From NCBI GenBank assembly GCA_012516075.1, contig JAAYXE010000173.1, forward strand, positions 33,857 through 97,856: a stretch of 64,000 nucleotides of DNA, in the 5' to 3' direction. Source of the DNA: Chloroflexota bacterium. Its GTDB lineage: Bacteria; Chloroflexota; Anaerolineae; Anaerolineales; UBA4823. Below are positions 34,309 to 42,885 of this stretch, piece after piece. The notes beneath the pieces were generated by a model that did no database searches, was not told the origin of the DNA, and saw only the letters and a list, made by a program, of their open reading frames with translations. The translations under genes and the position numbers were made by a program. Numbering within the stretch: the stretch's first letter is position 1; each line of letters starts with the position of its first letter.

Positions 34309-35379
34309 TCATTGGTCGATCAGAACTTCGACCCCCTGGCCTTCGTCCACTTCGCCGATCACCCACAGAAGCTGACCGGCACGGGCGGCTTCTTCCTTCA
34401 ATACGGGCAGTTTTTCGGGCTGCACGGCAAAGAGCAGACCACCGCTGGTCTGCGGGTCGAAGAGCAGCATCTGGGACGGCTCGTCGATCCCGGGTGCGAA
34501 GGTCACCTGGTTGCCGAAGTACAGGCGGTTATCGGATGCACCTCCGGGGAAGATGAACTCCTGGGCGTAGCGCTGCGCCCCGCGGGTGAAGGGGATGCGG
34601 TCGAACCAAAAACGCAGCTTTACACCGGAAGCCCGGGCGATTTCAGAGCCGTGCCCCAGCAGCCCGAAGCCAGTCACATCGGTAGCTGAGCGTGCACCGG
34701 CAGCCTGCGCCAGGCGGCTTGCCGTGCGGTTGAGGACTTTCATCCAGCCCACAGCTTCAGAGACATCTGTGGGGTCCGCCTGTTCTCGTTTCAGGGCGGT
34801 GGTGACGGTGCCGAAGCCCAGTGGTTTGCTCAGCACCAGGACTTCCCCGGGCCGGGCGCCGCCCTTGGTGAGCATCCGGTCGGGGTGGACAAACCCAAGC
34901 ACAATCAGACCGTATTTGGGCTCCTGGTCCTGGATGGTGTGCCCTCCGGCCAGCACCACCCCGGCCTCGCGTACCTTTTCAGCGCCGCCGCGGATGATCT
35001 CAGCGGTGATCTCCGCCGGGAGATCGGGGGGTAGAGCGGCGACGTTTAATGCCATAAAGGGCTGCCCTCCCATGGCGTACACGTCCGAAAGGGCATTGGC
35101 CGCGGCAATGGCGCCGTAATCGTAAGGCTGGTCGACCACGGGCGTGAAGAAATCCGTGGTGGCGATCAGGGCGCGCTCGTCGTCCAGCCGCCACACGGCA
35201 GCATCATCCGGCTCACCCAGCCCGACAAGCAGGTCCGGGTAATCGCCGGCCTGAAACAGTTCCTGGATGGGGCGCAGAACCTGCGCCAGCGCCTGCGCGC
35301 TTAGCTTAGAAGCTCAACCTGCACAGGTCGACAGGCTGGTCAGCCGGATCTGCCGGCCGCTGGGTGCCACATTGCTCAT
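34309..35379 (-). CDS. selD: selenide, water dikinase with in-frame UGA (selenocysteine)
   Basis: From ATG 35379 (GGAG 8 nt upstream) the frame reads 21 codons, then TGA at 35316-35314, then 334 sense codons to the stop at 34309. The UGA falls in STCAG-U-ASK, exactly where SelD has its catalytic Cys/Sec three residues before the essential Lys. The rest is a full SelD: ATTDFFTPVVD, the ATP-binding GQPFMALNVAALP and GGHTIQDQEPKYG segments, and DPQTSGGLLFAV near the C-terminus. Length 356 residues with Sec 22. It makes selenophosphate for selenocysteine synthesis, including its own. A TGA-free start (GTG 35196) would lose the catalytic loop. Confidence 0.92.
35288..35301 (-). promoter_or_regulatory. 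selD: SECIS-like hairpin in selD
   Basis: AGCGC-GCAG-GCGCT on the minus strand, a 5-bp stem with its loop 20-23 nt past the start of the UGA codon. Bacterial SECIS elements lie within the reading frame right after UGA and present an apical loop to SelB. Lineage-specific loop sequences vary, so this is position and shape evidence only. Confidence 0.45.
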
Positions 35380-35444
35380 CGTGAATTCTCCATCCCCTTA
35401 ATTCGCAGTAGACACAGCCCTGTTCAAGTGGTGTTCAGCAGCGC

Positions 35445-36560
35445 TCAGGGTGTGGTGGACTCTTCTTCACTCTCCCCGGCCGGTCCCCCAGATGTCTCCG
35501 GGGTTGATGGTGGGGGAGTGGCCTGGGTTACGCCATCCGCCAGCGTTTCGGGCCCGTACTCGGGCAGCTGCAGGATAAAAGGCGAGTCCGACGGCAGCAG
35601 CATCACCCGCACGCCGGGGGCGATCTTGTCGATGTAATTGTACGTCAACAGGTCCGGATTGTCTTCCAGGACCGCCGCGATCATTTCCATCGCTTTGGCT
35701 TCGGCCTCGGCCTCGATCAGTCGGGCCTGTGCCCTGCCCTGGGCGTTGATGACTGCAGCATCGGCCTCACCCTGAGCGACCTGACGGGCCTGTTCGGCCT
35801 CCTGTTTGCGCTGTTCCACCGTGAAGCGGGCCTGTTCGGCGCGCTGTTCGGCGATCTGTTTTTGTTCCACCGATGCGGCATATTCGGGCGAGAAGGTGAT
35901 GTTGCGCAGCAGGAATTCGGACAGCTTCAGGCCGTGCTCAGACATTTTTTCACTGAGCTGGGTTTCTATCTCGCTGATCAGAGCCTGCCGCTGTGAGCTG
36001 TAAACTTCTTCCACACCGTACTGTGAAATGGCGTCGCGGATTACGCCGCGCACAAGCGGACGAACCAGCGCAGAGGGGTAGCGGTCCTGCCAGTCGATAT
36101 GCACCTGCACCACGTCCTCGGGGTTTACCGAGTAGATCACCGATGCATCGACGAAGACTTCCTGCCCGTCCGATGTGCGCGCCGAGATGGCGTCATCACC
36201 CTGCACCGATTCTTCCAGCGCTACGGAAGACATGGTGTAGGTCTGTTGAGAAATCACGTAGGTCTGCACGCGCTCCATATAAGGGATGATCCAGCGCAGA
36301 CCGGGCTCCAGCGGTTCTTCACGATAACCTTTCGGCGCCACCGCCGAGATCACCACCCCGCGTTCATGCGGTTCGATAAAGACCAGGCCGGCGCTGATCG
36401 AGGTGAGCACCACCGCCGCTGCAGCCAGCACGGCGATGGCCGTGCGCGTGGCGTTGATGCTGCGCCCGCGATATGCGCGCATCACAGCCAGGACGATCAG
36501 GGCCACAACGCCAACCCATAAGACAACAACGAGCCCTTTCAGAGCCCCAGTAACATCCAT
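35445..36560 (-). CDS. SPFH/prohibitin-family membrane protein
   Basis: A 371-residue protein with two N-terminal membrane helices (about residues 8-27 and 40-62), an SPFH domain (about 65-240: VFIEPHERGVVISAVAPKGY, PLVRGVIRDAISQYGVEEVY), a long Glu/Gln/Ala-rich coiled coil (about 240-305, with repeats of QARQVAQGEADAAVINAQG type) and a Thr/Pro/Glu-rich tail. Such proteins form large ring or cage scaffolds on membranes and modulate proteases and lipid organisation. It lies 65 bp upstream of selD on the same strand, divergent from the PyrK-like gene. Confidence 0.88.
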   Translation of the reverse strand: MDVTGALKGLVVVLWVGVVALIVLAVMRAYRGRSINATRTAIAVLAAAAVVLTSISAGLVFIEPHERGVVISAVAPKGYREEPLEPGLRWIIPYMERVQTYVISQQTYTMSSVALEESVQGDDAISARTSDGQEVFVDASVIYSVNPEDVVQVHIDWQDRYPSALVRPLVRGVIRDAISQYGVEEVYSSQRQALISEIETQLSEKMSEHGLKLSEFLLRNITFSPEYAASVEQKQIAEQRAEQARFTVEQRKQEAEQARQVAQGEADAAVINAQGRAQARLIEAEAEAKAMEMIAAVLEDNPDLLTYNYIDKIAPGVRVMLLPSDSPFILQLPEYGPETLADGVTQATPPPSTPETSGGPAGESEEESTTP

Positions 36561-36591
36561 TTACATCTCCCGGTTGCATTAGAATTTATGG

Positions 36592-37419
36592 ATGAAAGGA
36601 TTATACTCGGAGAACAGGCAGGGGGATGGAAGACCGGTATCAGAACTGCTCAGGTGGCAATTGCCCCTGAACGTAAACCGTGATAGGATGCAGCCCGTGG
36701 GCTACGTTGACGGTCAAATTGCAGAAATTCAACTGGATCCATCCAGCGGGCTCACAGCCTGGGTTCAATGTCCGGAGAGCGCCATTCCGCCAGCCGGGCG
36801 TTATCTGGCCGCCTGGTCGCTGGAGGACCCGGATGCGCCCCTGGCAGTGCCCCTGTTCCTCCAGCAGCGCGGCTCAGGGGGCTTTCTGACGGCTCCCTCA
36901 CTACCCGCGTCATTCCGTCCGGGGTGCGCGCTGCGCCTGCGCGGCCCCCTGGGGACCGGTTTCGACCTGCAGCGTATCGCCGGGCGCCCTGGAACGCAGA
37001 GGTCCGCCGTACGCCGGCTGGCGCTGGCTGCGCTGGACGCAAGCGCTGCCCGTTTACTGCCGCTGCTTGATCTGGCGCTCGAGCAGGGAGCCGCCGTGGC
37101 CCTGTTTTGCGACGGTCCGCTGCCGGCGATTCCCACTGCGGTGGAGATTTATCCGACGGGGGAACTGGCAGAAGGGCTGCGCTGGGCTGATTTCCTGGCC
37201 CTGGACCTGCCTGCACTCCGGCTGCCCGGGCTGCGCGAACTTCTGGGGCTTTCAAAAGATGAACAGCTGCCGTGCCCGGCACAGGCGCTGGTGCTGCCGC
37301 CGGCCATGCCCTGTATGGGAGTGGGGGCCTGTGGGGTATGCGCCGTGCCAGCACGCCGTGGGGTGAAGCTGGCCTGCTCTCAGGGCCCGGTATTCGACCT
37401 GCATGAGCTGGACTGGTAA
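36592..37419 (+). CDS. divergent PyrK-like (FNR-fold, 2Fe-2S) electron-transfer protein
   Basis: A protein of up to 275 residues. The C-terminus, CMGVGACGVCAVPARRG with a further Cys before QGPVFDLHELDW, keeps the four-cysteine [2Fe-2S] pattern and GPVF signature of dihydroorotate dehydrogenase electron-transfer subunits (PyrK). The N-terminal half has an FNR-like beta barrel with RGPLGTGFDLQ, but the NAD-binding region is Ala/Leu-rich and degenerate. The start is uncertain: ATG 36592 has no ribosome site, and ATG 36688 (MQPVGYVDGQIAEIQL) is a good alternative. It precedes a PyrD-like gene with a PIG-L gene between. A pyrimidine role is doubtful given the partner's missing catalytic residues. 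Confidence 0.75.
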   Translation: MKGLYSENRQGDGRPVSELLRWQLPLNVNRDRMQPVGYVDGQIAEIQLDPSSGLTAWVQCPESAIPPAGRYLAAWSLEDPDAPLAVPLFLQQRGSGGFLTAPSLPASFRPGCALRLRGPLGTGFDLQRIAGRPGTQRSAVRRLALAALDASAARLLPLLDLALEQGAAVALFCDGPLPAIPTAVEIYPTGELAEGLRWADFLALDLPALRLPGLRELLGLSKDEQLPCPAQALVLPPAMPCMGVGACGVCAVPARRGVKLACSQGPVFDLHELDW

Positions 37420-37449
37420 TTTGATTTATGGAAGGGACCACAGGTTGAC

Positions 37450-38214
37450 ATGAATGTTCTGGCTTTCTTTGCCCATCCTGACGACGAAACCATCCTGGCG
37501 GGGGGAGCGCTGGCCCTGCTGGCACGAGAAGGGCATCAGGTGCACTACCTGAGCGCCACGCGCGGCGAGGGCGGCGAGGTAGGTGAACCGCCGGTTTGCA
37601 GCGTGGATGAGCTGGGAGCGGTGCGCGAGGGCGAGCTGGTGTGCGCCGTTCAGGCCCTGGGCGGGCGCAGCCTGACTTTTCTGGACTATGTCGATCCCCG
37701 GGTTGGCCCGGACAACCAGCTTTTCGCCTACACCAGTGATTTGACCATGCTGGCCGGGCAGGTGGCCGCCACGCTCAAACAGTTTGAGATCGACGTGGTG
37801 ATCAGCCACGGGTCGAACGGCGAATACGGGCATCCTGCGCATCAGGTCACACATCTGGCGGCGCGCATGGCTGTGGAGTCTATGTCTGACCAGCGGCCGG
37901 CTTTCTACACGGTAGCTGCAATCTATCCGGGGCATCCCCGTCCGTTCCTGGCGAATAAAGATGATCCGGCGCATCTCGTTCTGGATGTCTCGCCGGTGCT
38001 GGAGCAGAAAACCCGGGCCGCTCTCTGTCACCGCACGCAGCACGCTCTCTTCGTGCGGCGCGCATCTGAAGAAGCCGGCCGCCCTCTGACTGTTCCGGAG
38101 GTGATCCAGCGGGAGGAGAGCCTGCACCGCGTGCTTCCGGAGGGAGCGGACCTGGAAGATGATGGGCTGGCTGTCGTTCTGCAGCCCTACCGGGTGGAGG
38201 CCCGGGTGGACTGA
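37450..38214 (+). CDS. PIG-L/LmbE-family deacetylase
   Basis: A 254-residue zinc-dependent N-deacetylase. The metal-binding motif AHPDDE is at residues 8-13 (MNVLAFFAHPDDETILAGG) and the second histidine block HGSNGEYGHPAHQVTHLA near residue 120-137. Family members deacetylate N-acetylglucosaminyl lipids, mycothiol/bacillithiol precursors or antibiotics. The stop is followed at once by the PyrD-like gene, so it belongs to this operon. Linkage with a PyrK-like protein is unusual. Confidence 0.92.
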   Translation: MNVLAFFAHPDDETILAGGALALLAREGHQVHYLSATRGEGGEVGEPPVCSVDELGAVREGELVCAVQALGGRSLTFLDYVDPRVGPDNQLFAYTSDLTMLAGQVAATLKQFEIDVVISHGSNGEYGHPAHQVTHLAARMAVESMSDQRPAFYTVAAIYPGHPRPFLANKDDPAHLVLDVSPVLEQKTRAALCHRTQHALFVRRASEEAGRPLTVPEVIQREESLHRVLPEGADLEDDGLAVVLQPYRVEARVD

Positions 38215-38220
38215 GTGCAA

Positions 38221-39030
38221 ATGGCGAAGTTCGACCTGCTCTTTTCCGTGCCCCTGATGAACGCCGCAGGGACGCTGGGCTTCACCCCAGACATTTCCGG
38301 ACCGGTGGATATCGGGCGTCTGGGGGCGTTCGTCACCGATCCGGTCAGCCTGGAGCCGCGCCGGCCAGCAGGCAGCCGGGCCGTGCTGCCTTTTGCGGGC
38401 GGTTTTTTGCTGCATTCGGGCTATCCTAACCCGGGGCTGGAGGCTGTGATCCGGCGTTATGCGGAGAGCTGGCGGCGTTCGCCGGTGCCGGTGCTGGTGC
38501 ACCTGCTGCTGCCCGGAGATGACTACAGGGCGCTCTACCGCCTGCGCGAAATGGCTGGTCGCCTGGAGCAGGTGGATGGCGTTATGGGTTTAGAGGTCAG
38601 CCTGCCACTGAGGGCAGATATCGACAGCGCCGCAGCGGCCGTGCAGGCTCTGCAGGGAGAGCTGCCGCTGATCCTGCGCATTCCACTGGATCACACTGCG
38701 CTGTTCAGCCTGCAGGTCGAGCGCCTGGAAGGCCTGGAGCTGGCCGCGGTCAGCCTGGGGCCGCCGCGCGGCGCGCTGGTCGGGCCAGCGGGAGAGCTGG
38801 TTCACGGCCGGTTGATGGGGCCAGCGCTCTTCCCACAGGCTCTGCAGGCGGTCCGGCTTCTCGCTGCGGCCGGGCTGCCGGTGATCGGCGCCGGAGGCGT
38901 CTATCGCCGGCAGCAGATCGAACAGATGCTGGACGCCGGTGCGCTGGCCGTCCAGCTGGATGCCGTGCTCTGGCGTTCGGGCATTCCCATCGAGGACCCT
39001 GTGCAAAACGATGAAATATCAAGCCAGTGA
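38221..39030 (+). CDS. PyrD-like TIM-barrel protein lacking the catalytic Cys
   Basis: A 269-residue relative of dihydroorotate dehydrogenase. It keeps VPLMNAAGTLGF at the N-terminus (FMN/substrate loop), the PNPGLEAVIRRY segment and the FMN phosphate-binding end GLPVIGAGGVYRRQQIEQML. The active-site block that reads N-x-S-C-P-N in class 1 enzymes is LEVSLPLRADI here, so the catalytic Cys or Ser base is absent. It may bind FMN without oxidising dihydroorotate. A GTG at 38215 is an alternative start, directly after the PIG-L stop. The end overlaps the MutS-like gene by 20 bp. Confidence 0.75.
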   Translation: MAKFDLLFSVPLMNAAGTLGFTPDISGPVDIGRLGAFVTDPVSLEPRRPAGSRAVLPFAGGFLLHSGYPNPGLEAVIRRYAESWRRSPVPVLVHLLLPGDDYRALYRLREMAGRLEQVDGVMGLEVSLPLRADIDSAAAAVQALQGELPLILRIPLDHTALFSLQVERLEGLELAAVSLGPPRGALVGPAGELVHGRLMGPALFPQALQAVRLLAAAGLPVIGAGGVYRRQQIEQMLDAGALAVQLDAVLWRSGIPIEDPVQNDEISSQ

Positions 39031-40924
39031 ATTAAGACCGCGCCGCATGGCCGCCCTGCAGCGCCAGATCGTGCGCTACGACCGGGAGCTGGAGGAATTT
39101 CAGCGCCGCGACAACCGCTTTTTCTGGATTCGCCTGTCTACTCTCGCTGCAGGCGGGCTGCTCACATTCGCTGCCTTTTTATGGGGGCCAGATGCCCTGG
39201 GCTGGGGGGCGCTGGCTCTGCTGGTCGCCGTCTTTTCCACGGTGGTGTTCTTCCACCGCCGCCTGGACCGCGCCCGGGCCCGTTTTCAGGTTGCCCGCCG
39301 CTGGGCGCTCTCTCAGCTCGGGCGCATGGAGCTGGATTGGGAGCGTATTCCCCCACCGGCTGCTTTGCCGGAGCCGGATTCGCAGGGCACGACTGGCCAC
39401 CCGTTCGCCCGGGATCTGGACCTGACCGGAGAACACTCGCTGCACCGCCTGCTGGACACGGCCGTCTCCACCGGCGGCAGCCGGCGCCTGCGCGACTGGC
39501 TGCTTCACACCGACCCTGATCCGCTGCTCATTCAAGAGCGTCAGGAAATCCTGCTGGAGCTCGTCCCACGCATCGGTTTTCGCAGTCGTCTGGCCCTGAG
39601 CGGGTCGCTGACCGCCGGAGATCCCGAGCGGCGCTGGAACGGGGAGGCGCTGCTGGACTGGCTGCAGCGTAAGGTTCCCACTGGTTCGCTGCCCCTTTCG
39701 CTGCTGCTGCTGACCGGCATGGCCGTGCTGAATGCCGCCCTGTTTTGGCTGGCTCTTACAACCGGCCTGCCGCCGCTGTGGATCCTTTCGCTGGGCCTGT
39801 ATGCGATCGTGTACCAGACCCGCTACCTGGTTATTGGGGAGACGTTTTCCGAGGCGCAGTTTCTCAGTGTTCACCTGGAGCGTTTCAGGGCTGTGCTCGT
39901 GCATCTGGAGCGCTATCCGTTCCCTGCCGGCAGCCGCTTGAGCCGTTTGTGTGCGTGCTTCCGCCAGGGTGACCAGCGGCCATCCAGCCGGCTGCGCACA
40001 ATCGCGGCCATCGCCTCCGCGGCCAGCCTGCGCAACAATCCCATTGTATGGATTACACTGAACGCGCTGATGCCCTGGGACCTGTTCTTCGCCTACCGGC
40101 TGGAGCGCTATAAACTTACTCTGGTGGAGCTGCTGCCCGTCTGGCTGGACACCTGGTATGAGCTGGAAGCGCTCAGCTCTCTGGCCAATTTTGCCTACCT
40201 GAACCCTGATTACGCTTTTCCACACCTGACTGCTCTGGATGCGGGTGGTCCGGTGCTGTCCGCCCGTGCCATTGGTCACCCCCTCATCCCGCCGGGGGAG
40301 CGGGTGTGCAACGATTTCGAACTGGAACGACTGGGAGATGTGGTGATCCTCACCGGTTCGAATATGTCCGGGAAAAGCACCTTCCTGCGCACTTTAGGGA
40401 TCAACCTGTGCCTGGCCTATGCTGGAGGACCGGCGGCAGCGCGCTCCCTGCGCGTCATTCCTTTCCGCGTGTTCACCAGCATCCAGGTGAGCGATTCGCT
40501 CAGCTACGGGATCTCGTACTTCTATGCAGAGGTGCGCCGGCTGAAGGCTCTGCTGACAGTCCTGCAGCAGGGGGCTCCGGGAGCGCCCGGTGCACTGGGT
40601 TACCCGCTGTTCTTTTTAATCGATGAAATCTTTCGAGGAACGAATAACATGGAACGCCAGATCGGCAGCCGGTCTTACGTGCAGGCGCTTGCAGGCGGTT
40701 ATGGGGCAGGTTTAATATCCACCCACGATCTGGAACTGGTCCACCTGGAGGATGTGATCACAGGGATCCGCAATTATCATTTTCGGGAGGAGGTCTCGGG
40801 CGACCGCATGGTGTTCGATTACCGCCTGCGTGAAGGCCCCAGCCCCACCACCAATGCGTTAAAGATCATGGAGCTGGAAGGATTACCGGTCAGACCTCCA
40901 GATATGCCAACGGGGCAGCCGTGA
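39011..40924 (+). CDS. membrane-anchored MutS-like ATPase
   Basis: A 637-residue protein starting at ATG 39011 inside the end of the PyrD-like gene. Two N-terminal helices (about residues 33-80) and two more near 225-270 flank a helical MutS core-like region, and residues about 430-620 form a MutS domain V ATPase: Walker A TGSNMSGKSTFLRT, Walker B FFLIDEIFRGTN and the His motif in LISTHDLEL. It lacks the mismatch-recognition and connector domains of MutS. Proteins of this membrane type are known in several phyla but have no settled function; a role in classical mismatch repair is unlikely. Confidence 0.87.
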   Translation: MKYQASELRPRRMAALQRQIVRYDRELEEFQRRDNRFFWIRLSTLAAGGLLTFAAFLWGPDALGWGALALLVAVFSTVVFFHRRLDRARARFQVARRWALSQLGRMELDWERIPPPAALPEPDSQGTTGHPFARDLDLTGEHSLHRLLDTAVSTGGSRRLRDWLLHTDPDPLLIQERQEILLELVPRIGFRSRLALSGSLTAGDPERRWNGEALLDWLQRKVPTGSLPLSLLLLTGMAVLNAALFWLALTTGLPPLWILSLGLYAIVYQTRYLVIGETFSEAQFLSVHLERFRAVLVHLERYPFPAGSRLSRLCACFRQGDQRPSSRLRTIAAIASAASLRNNPIVWITLNALMPWDLFFAYRLERYKLTLVELLPVWLDTWYELEALSSLANFAYLNPDYAFPHLTALDAGGPVLSARAIGHPLIPPGERVCNDFELERLGDVVILTGSNMSGKSTFLRTLGINLCLAYAGGPAAARSLRVIPFRVFTSIQVSDSLSYGISYFYAEVRRLKALLTVLQQGAPGAPGALGYPLFFLIDEIFRGTNNMERQIGSRSYVQALAGGYGAGLISTHDLELVHLEDVITGIRNYHFREEVSGDRMVFDYRLREGPSPTTNALKIMELEGLPVRPPDMPTGQP

Positions 40925-40935
40925 GGGCTGCCCCG
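40911..40935 (+). terminator. intrinsic terminator overlapping the MutS-like stop
   Basis: A 10-bp perfect stem CGGGGCAGCC/GGCTGCCCCG around the TGA, followed by CAGTTTTAG. It also lies just past the end of dtd on the other strand. Confidence 0.75.
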
Positions 40936-40940
40936 CAGTT

Positions 40941-41378
40941 TTAGCGTTCCATGAAGATGGTCACCGGACCATCGTTTTCGATTTCAACCAGCATGTGAGC
41001 GCCAAATTCGCCGGTCTGGGTAGGTACACCAGCTTCTGCGAGCATGCTGGCGAAGCGTTCCACCAGCGGGCTGGCGATTTCCGGTGGGGCGGCCTCCGTA
41101 AAAGATGGCCGGCGGCCTTTACGGGTATCGGCGTACAGCGTGAACTGCGACACCACGATCGCCTCCCCGCCGGTATCCAGGAGCGACCGGTTCATCTTCC
41201 CCTGTTCGTCCTCGTAAATGCGCAGGTTGGCGATTTTGTCGACCAGGTATCTTGCCTGTTCTTCGCCATCCTGGGGGCCGATGCCCAGCAGGATGACCGC
41301 TCCATGGCCGATCTCGGCCACCGTGCGGCCATCCACAGATACCTTTCCACGCCGGACACGCTGCAGGATAACTCGCAT
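40941..41378 (-). CDS. dtd: D-aminoacyl-tRNA deacylase
   Basis: A 145-residue DTD enzyme that hydrolyses D-aminoacyl-tRNAs, and glycine mischarged on tRNA-Ala, as a proofreading step. The family motifs are VSQFTLYADTRKGRRPSF (about residues 77-94) and the C-terminal GVPTQTGEFGAHMLVEIEND with the cross-subunit Gly-x-Pro-like loop. It begins MRVILQRVRRGKVSVDG, as is typical. It is the last gene of the selW-trpS-dtd unit, 6 bp after trpS. Confidence 0.96.
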   Translation of the reverse strand: MRVILQRVRRGKVSVDGRTVAEIGHGAVILLGIGPQDGEEQARYLVDKIANLRIYEDEQGKMNRSLLDTGGEAIVVSQFTLYADTRKGRRPSFTEAAPPEIASPLVERFASMLAEAGVPTQTGEFGAHMLVEIENDGPVTIFMER

Positions 41379-41384
41379 AGGCTT

Positions 41385-42380
41385 TCAGCTGGGCAGGCCG
41401 ATCGCGAGGCGCACTTCGGTGATCGTCTGTTCAGCGATCTTTCGCGCCCGGTCTCTGCCTGTGTGCAGAATGTCCCAGACGTTGTCGGGATGAGCGGCGA
41501 TTTCCGCCCGGCGCGCCCGGAATGGGCTCAGGTGCGCGTTCATGTTCTGCGCGAGGAGGTTCTTGCACTGCACACAGCCGATGCCGGCCCGGCGGCACTC
41601 TACGTTGATATGCTCGACCTCTTCGGCGCTGGAGAAGACTTTGTGCAGGGAGAACACATTGCAGATATCCGGGTTCCCGGGGTCGCTGCGGCGGACACGC
41701 TGGGGATCGGTCACCATCTGCATGACGCGCGCTTTCGTCTCTTCCGGCGTGGCTGCCAGCTCGATGTGGTTGTTGAGGCTCTTACTCATCTTCGCCTGCC
41801 CGTCGATGCCCAGAACCTTGGGCACCTCGGTGGCTTTCATCTGCGGCTCAACCAGCACATTCGTGTTATAGCGGTAGTTAAAGGAGCGCACCGTCTCACG
41901 GGCAAACTCGATATGTGGCGCCTGGTCGATCCCGACAGGCACGGTGTCGGCTTTGTAGAGCAGGATATCAGCGGCCATCAGCACCGGGTAGCCGAGCAGA
42001 CCGTAGTTCACGTTCTGCGGGTGCTGGCGCACCTTCTCTTTGAAGGTAGGCAGGTCGGTGAGCTTGCCCATCGGGGTAACCATCGACAGGTAGGTGTGCA
42101 GCTCGGTGACCTGCGGCACATGTGACTGGACAAAGACGATTGACTTTTCCGGGTCGATCCCGGCGGCGAGCCAGTCAAGTGCCATTTCGTAAACATTCTG
42201 AATTAGATTTTGCGTTGTTTCAACCGTTGTCAGGGCGTGCAGATCAACAATACAATAAAGGCACTCGTAGTCTTCCTGCAGTGCGATGTAATTTTGAATG
42301 GCGCCCAGGTAATTGCCCAGGTGCTGGCGCCCAGTGGGGCGTGCACCGGAGAACACCCGGCCTTTCTTTTGATTCGTCAT
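41385..42380 (-). CDS. trpS: tryptophanyl-tRNA synthetase
   Basis: A 331-residue class Ic synthetase charging tRNA-Trp. The HIGH-like motif is in SGARPTGRQHLGNYLGAIQN and the KMSKS loop is intact (QAKMSKSLNNHI, about residue 195). The segments DLHALT and LLGYPVLMAADILLY are typical. The start overlaps the stop of the upstream selenoprotein gene by ATGA, so expression of trpS depends partly on translation of that gene passing its UGA. Full length for the bacterial family. Confidence 0.96.
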   Translation of the reverse strand: MTNQKKGRVFSGARPTGRQHLGNYLGAIQNYIALQEDYECLYCIVDLHALTTVETTQNLIQNVYEMALDWLAAGIDPEKSIVFVQSHVPQVTELHTYLSMVTPMGKLTDLPTFKEKVRQHPQNVNYGLLGYPVLMAADILLYKADTVPVGIDQAPHIEFARETVRSFNYRYNTNVLVEPQMKATEVPKVLGIDGQAKMSKSLNNHIELAATPEETKARVMQMVTDPQRVRRSDPGNPDICNVFSLHKVFSSAEEVEHINVECRRAGIGCVQCKNLLAQNMNAHLSPFRARRAEIAAHPDNVWDILHTGRDRARKIAEQTITEVRLAIGLPS

Positions 42381-42625
42381 GAAGCCTCCCGAAGAAAAGC
42401 ATGAATAAGTTCGGTAATCTCGCCCGGGTTTGCATGGCGCCGGGTCTGCAGCTTGGAATAAATCAGGCGGTCATTGACCGTTACTTCAAAACGGCCTCCA
42501 TCCGAGGGTACCAGCGAGATCTGTTCGATCTCGGGCTCGAACTCCTTCAGCAGCTCATCGACCAGGCCGACGGCCCGGCTGGTGTAGTGTCAGACGGCAC
42601 AGTAGACCACCGTGATGTTTAACAT
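42377..42625 (-). CDS. SelW-like (Rdx family) selenoprotein with CxxU
   Basis: An 82-residue protein readable only if the TGA at 42592-42590 is decoded. From ATG 42625 it reads MLNITVVYCAV-U-HYTSRAVGL, giving the redox motif C-A-V-U at residues 9-12, then ...GGRFEVTVNDRLIYSKLQTR, the thioredoxin-like SelT/SelW/SelH pattern with the strand-turn-strand and Ser/Lys-rich end. The frame is open to the stop at 42377, which overlaps trpS. The family has Cys forms (CxxC) and Sec forms (CxxU). It probably acts in thiol redox control; the partner is unknown. The ribosome site is weak (AGAAG). Confidence 0.9.
42561..42583 (-). promoter_or_regulatory. SECIS-like hairpin in the selW-like gene
   Basis: Minus-strand stem ACCAGCCG/CGG-C-CTGGT with one bulged C and the 6-nt loop GGCCGT, starting 9 nt past the beginning of the UGA codon; the loop lies at nt 18-23. 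Shape and spacing fit a bacterial SECIS element. Confidence 0.55.
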
Positions 42626-42885
42626 TTCACTGCTCGCTTTCTTCTCGTTTGTGAGTGGATACCATGAACACCTAGATCTTACCACATTCGGGCTGTATGT
42701 TTCGAATGCCGGGACGCTCCTGCAGGGGGTGAACGGGCATCGCACCCTCATTTTGCGCTGATAACCGGTCGCTGTCATACGCTTCGGTCAGCAGTTATGC
42801 TAAAATGATTGCTGGGAAATGTTTTCGAAAGAACTGCATGAAGGGCAGCAGAAAAGCCCTTGAAAGAGTCCTCCCCTCAGTTTCG

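Noticed and set aside
37426..38502. 358-residue minus-strand frame, and similar long opposite-strand frames at 2642-3487, 39179-40279 and 41000-42125
   Set aside because: They are antisense to well-supported genes, have biased His/Gln/Arg composition, lack ribosome sites and show no recognisable domains.
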